A stretch of DNA of 9,285 bases from an uncultured Desulfovibrio sp. (lineage in GTDB: Bacteria > Desulfobacterota > Desulfovibrionia > Desulfovibrionales > Desulfovibrionaceae). The stretch is from positions 1 through 9,285 of the forward strand of contig USCL01000146.1 of the NCBI GenBank assembly GCA_900553145.1. The letters are read 5' to 3'. This document shows, one piece after another, positions 7,540-9,285 of the stretch (within the stretch, counting starts at the first letter, position 1; every line of letters starts with the position of its first letter). The position numbers and the translations under genes were made by a program. The notes below the pieces were generated by a model. The model searched no databases and was not told the DNA's origin. It worked only from the letters and a program-made list of their open reading frames with translations.

Positions 7540-7737
7540 ATGAACAATCAGGTTTCACGTCCTCTTGTACGAAATATATTAGGAGGTTTTCCCCACCTCG
7601 ACAAGATTTTCCCGGCTATTGGAAAGAATCTTATTTTTACTGGTGTAAAACCAGTTATTAGTTTGATTTATTTTATCTTTTTATGGAGTAACCCCTCCTC
7701 ATCCCCCACATTTCCCTTTCCCCCGGCCTCGGCTTGA
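7540..7737 (+). CDS. short hypothetical ORF with strong ribosome binding site
   Basis: The ORF encodes 65 residues beginning MNNQVSRPLVRNILGGFPHL, with a hydrophobic stretch at about 39-49 (VISLIYFIFLW) that could be a membrane segment. GGGGGAG lies a few bases before the ATG, the best Shine-Dalgarno sequence in the AT-rich islet. The last 16 or so codons (SNPSSSPTFPFPPASA) run across the compositional boundary into backbone DNA, so the original C-terminus may be lost. A 6-bp inverted repeat ACTGGT/ACCAGT (7639-7655) lies inside it. I do not recognise the product: it could be the 5' end of a truncated gene, a small membrane peptide, or chance. Confidence 0.3.
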   Translation: MNNQVSRPLVRNILGGFPHLDKIFPAIGKNLIFTGVKPVISLIYFIFLWSNPSSSPTFPFPPASA

Positions 7738-7762
7738 AGTCCCTTTCCTTCCGGGATATGTC
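7734..7762 (+). promoter_or_regulatory. weak candidate promoter for mazG
   Basis: TTGAAG (7734-7739) and TATGTC (7757-7762) are 17 bases apart in the short GC-rich stretch before mazG. Both hexamers match the consensus only partly. The assignment rests on position and spacing. Confidence 0.2.
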
Positions 7763-7808
7763 TGTTGACGGCCCATATTGTCCAACTGCGAACCGAAAAG
7801 GGAATCCA

Positions 7809-8654
7809 ATGTCCGATACCAATACCACGCCCGACGCCGCCACGAAGGCCGCGCTTGATCGCCTCAACACCGTCATCGACCGCCTTATCGCGCCGGACGG
7901 CTGTCCTTGGGACAGTACGCAGACCCCGGAATCGCTGACCGAATACGTCATCGAAGAGTGCCACGAGCTCGTGGACGCCATCCGTTCCGGCAAGACCGCC
8001 GATATGGTTGAGGAACTGGGCGACGTCGCCTTCCTGATCCTGATGATCGGCAAACTCATGGCCCGCGCGGGCGGCCCGTCCCTCGCGGACGCGCTCGAAG
8101 TCGAAGCCGCCAAGATGGTACGCCGCCATCCTCACGTTTTCGGCGACACGACCTATGAAAACCAGTCCGAGCAGCTCAAGGACTGGGACCGCATCAAGCG
8201 CGAGGAAAAGGCCGCTGCGGACGCGGAAGGCCCCAAGGGCACCTACGACAGCCTGCCGCGTGGCCTGCCGCCGCTGACGAAGGCCTACCGCATCCATTCC
8301 AAGGCCGACCGCGTGGGCTTCACGTGGCCCGAGGACGAGGATGTCGAAAAACAGGTCGAAGCCGAATGGCTGGAACTGCTCGATGCGATGGCGTCCGATG
8401 ACGCCGAGGCCGTCGAGCACGAGTTCGGCGATCATATGTTCACCCTCGTCGAGCTTGGCCGCCGCAAGGGCATCAAGGCGGCCCCCGCCCTGAACGCCGC
8501 CACCGAACGCTTCCTCGCCCGTTTCGAGCGCATGGAGGCCATTGCCCGCGAACGCAACCTCGATTTCGTCAGCCTTTCCCTCGACGACAAGGACGACCTC
8601 TGGAACGAGGTCAAAGCCGCCGAGAAGCCCGAAGCGAAGACGGAACAAGAGTAG
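7809..8654 (+). CDS. mazG: nucleoside triphosphate pyrophosphohydrolase MazG
   Basis: MazG hydrolyses (d)NTPs to the monophosphate and pyrophosphate with Mg2+, removing non-canonical or excess nucleotides in the cytoplasm and affecting the stringent response. The 281-residue protein shows the two tandem helical MazG domains of the full-length form. The N-terminal domain opens with LIAPDGCPWDSTQTPESL (26-43), then the metal-binding EECHE (49-53) and EELGD (68-72), followed by VRRHPHVFGD (104-113) and DWDRIKREEK (125-134). The linker is LPRGLPPLTKAYRIHSKADR (149-168). The C-terminal domain has EAEWLELLDAM (184-194) and EHEFGDHMFTL (203-213), so both acidic pairs are kept. The start is the ATG at 7809 behind AAGGGA (7798-7803). 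The frame extends upstream to a TTG at 7734, but that extension (SLSFRDMSVDGPYCP) is not part of the family. Codon use is GC-rich like ahcY. A strong hairpin follows the stop by ten bases. Confidence 0.95.
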   Translation: MSDTNTTPDAATKAALDRLNTVIDRLIAPDGCPWDSTQTPESLTEYVIEECHELVDAIRSGKTADMVEELGDVAFLILMIGKLMARAGGPSLADALEVEAAKMVRRHPHVFGDTTYENQSEQLKDWDRIKREEKAAADAEGPKGTYDSLPRGLPPLTKAYRIHSKADRVGFTWPEDEDVEKQVEAEWLELLDAMASDDAEAVEHEFGDHMFTLVELGRRKGIKAAPALNAATERFLARFERMEAIARERNLDFVSLSLDDKDDLWNEVKAAEKPEAKTEQE

Positions 8655-8663
8655 AAGTCTATT

Positions 8664-8710
8664 GGAAAGGCCGGGGGAACTTTTCGGGAGAAGGTTCCCC
8701 CGGCCTTTCC
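8664..8710. terminator. long perfect hairpin after mazG
   Basis: A 17-bp perfect inverted repeat (GGAAAGGCCGGGGGAAC at 8664-8680 with its complement at 8694-8710) encloses a 13-nt loop whose ends can pair further. It begins ten bases after the mazG stop. There is no U-tract after the 3' arm, so it may act as a bidirectional structure or be an intergenic repeat rather than a classical terminator. Confidence 0.6.
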
Positions 8711-8739
8711 ACTCCGTCAGAACGGCAGCCTCCTCCCCG

Positions 8740-8755
8740 GCCCTTTCAAAAGGGC
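8740..8755 (+). terminator. second small hairpin after mazG
   Basis: GCCCTT (8740-8745) and AAGGGC (8750-8755) flank a TCAA loop. The downstream TTGAGGTTTT is moderately T-rich. It may be a backup terminator for mazG. Confidence 0.35.
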
Positions 8756-8801
8756 TTGAGGTTTTAGCGAACCCTTCGCCGGTTTTCCTTTGTAGGCATA
8801 C

Positions 8802-8831
8802 AAAAAGAGCCCGGAAGGAATCCTTACGGGC
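8802..8831 (-). terminator. intrinsic terminator of the DUF1330 gene
   Basis: On the minus strand GCCCG (8831-8827) and CGGGC (8813-8809) form the outer stem and AAGG/CCTT the inner stem with a three-base loop, interrupted by one mismatch. This is followed by TCTTTTTG. It lies about 65 nt after the stop of the minus-strand gene ending at 8896. Confidence 0.75.
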
Positions 8832-8895
8832 GCGTGGAGAAGGGCGAAAAAGGGATATCCGGTCAGAGAGGCGTCATGCCTTGGGATAACAGGGC

Positions 8896-9189
8896 TTACA
8901 GCCCTTCCGCGATGACGATATCGGCATCCACGGAACCGATCCGCAAATCCTTAATCGCCTGATACGCGTCTGAAGCGAAACAGGCGTCGAGCTGTTCCCG
9001 GCTCCCGAAACGGATGATGATAAGCCGATCCGGCTTCCAGTTCGGGGATGGGGCCTGCAAATGCTCCGTCCTGACGAGATACTCGCCGCCAAAACGTTCC
9101 ACGACCGGCTTTACCCGCTCAATGTACTCGTCGTAGAACGTCCGATCCCGCTCGCCTATCTTCACTGATACGATGAAATAACAGCTCAT
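8896..9189 (-). CDS. DUF1330 family protein
   Basis: This 97-residue protein begins MSCYFIVSVKIGERDRTFYD and has the ferredoxin-like alpha/beta dimeric-barrel layout of the DUF1330 family: an opening strand, YIERVKPVVERFGGEYLVR (22-40), DRLIIIRFGSREQLDACFAS (54-73), then the DAYQAIKDLR helix and a last strand ending DADIVIAEGL. The length fits the family. The family's function is not established; related small barrels include monooxygenases, but no catalytic residue can be pointed to here. The ATG at 9189 has a GGGGGAG a few bases upstream on the minus strand. The gene is convergent with mazG and has its own terminator at 8802-8831, so it is a single-gene unit, at least on its 3' side. Confidence 0.85.
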   Translation of the reverse strand: MSCYFIVSVKIGERDRTFYDEYIERVKPVVERFGGEYLVRTEHLQAPSPNWKPDRLIIIRFGSREQLDACFASDAYQAIKDLRIGSVDADIVIAEGL

Positions 9190-9234
9190 GCCCGCTCCCC
9201 CTGCATCTTCACGACAGGGACTCCCTCAGCACAG

Positions 9235-9285
9235 CCTCCCCACTAGTCGAAAGCCTTGGGAGGGAGAGAGGAGGGGTTTGGGGAG
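9235..9285. repeat. dispersed intergenic repeat, copy 2 (cut by the window edge)
   Basis: TCCCCACTAGTCGAAAGCCT onward (9237) matches the core at 1901 in 18 of 21 bases, and both are followed by purine-rich G/A tracts. A local inverted repeat CCTCCC (9235-9240) with GGGAGG (9258-9263) is visible. The palindromic half seen in copy 1 would lie beyond the window. As with copy 1, it lies upstream of a minus-strand gene. Confidence 0.6.

Larger units (their letters stand above)
6959..7808. other. AT-rich, largely non-coding stretch (right part of islet)
   Basis: No intact gene was recognised between the truncated frame and mazG. A short GC-richer patch at about 6980-7034 contains imperfectly repeated GACCATAAC/GGACCAAAC words and may be a fragment of foreign coding DNA or an element end. 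The part from 7460 rises to middle GC and carries the short ORF listed at 7540. Composition switches to the GC-rich backbone at about 7690. Confidence 0.5.

Noticed and set aside
4650..7690. Search for integrase, transposase, tRNA attachment site, CRISPR repeats or toxin-antitoxin pair in the islet
   Set aside because: None of the expected motifs, regularly spaced repeats, cloverleaf patterns or flanking duplications could be seen by eye.
7668..8648. Long minus-strand frame opposite mazG
   Set aside because: Shadow of mazG's codon bias; mazG motifs are complete on the plus strand.

Overview
The window looks like the chromosome of a GC-rich Desulfovibrionaceae-type bacterium (Desulfovibrio, Bilophila or Mailhella kind). 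This is an inference from a sahR-ahcY operon whose regulator is an ArsR-type HTH fused to a methyltransferase domain, from the strong GC third-position bias of the core genes, and from terminator-like G/C-rich intergenic repeats. No rRNA, tRNA or CRISPR array was seen.

Layout. Positions 1-1377 carry the downstream edge of a Mu-like prophage or remnant: a possible tail of an upstream gene, then a DUF935/Mu gp29-like portal gene that looks short at its C-terminus. A hairpin terminator (1400-1429) separates it from a convergent small gene of the DUF6506 type (1445-1747, minus). Positions 1757-2040 are a divergent intergenic region holding a candidate minus-strand promoter and a palindromic dispersed repeat. 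Positions 2039-4637 are the best understood unit: a sigma70-type promoter (TTGACT, 17-nt spacer, TATAAG) overlapped by a 22-nt near-palindrome, then sahR, ahcY and two hairpins, the second a classic intrinsic terminator. SahR probably senses S-adenosylhomocysteine (SAH) and controls AhcY, which splits SAH to adenosine and homocysteine.

From about 4650 to about 7690 the sequence changes sharply to AT-rich, gene-poor DNA. Its one clear intact gene is rfbD/rmlD (5952-6800, minus; dTDP-L-rhamnose synthesis). RfbD overlaps by ATGA the 3' end of a beheaded gene whose last residues resemble the C-terminus of an RmlC-type epimerase. Other pieces are a mid-GC segment around 5150-5440 with open frames on both strands and a short ORF with a strong ribosome binding site at 7540. 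I read this as a decaying, probably horizontally acquired surface-polysaccharide islet inserted between ahcY and mazG.

The GC-rich backbone resumes near 7690 with mazG (7809-8654, nucleotide pyrophosphohydrolase), a block of three hairpins (one a minus-strand terminator), a DUF1330 gene (8896-9189, minus) and, at the window edge, a second copy of the repeat core found at 1901. I did not find a convincing new multi-gene system. The most useful leads are the SahR operator, the islet with its beheaded partner gene, and the dispersed repeat family.
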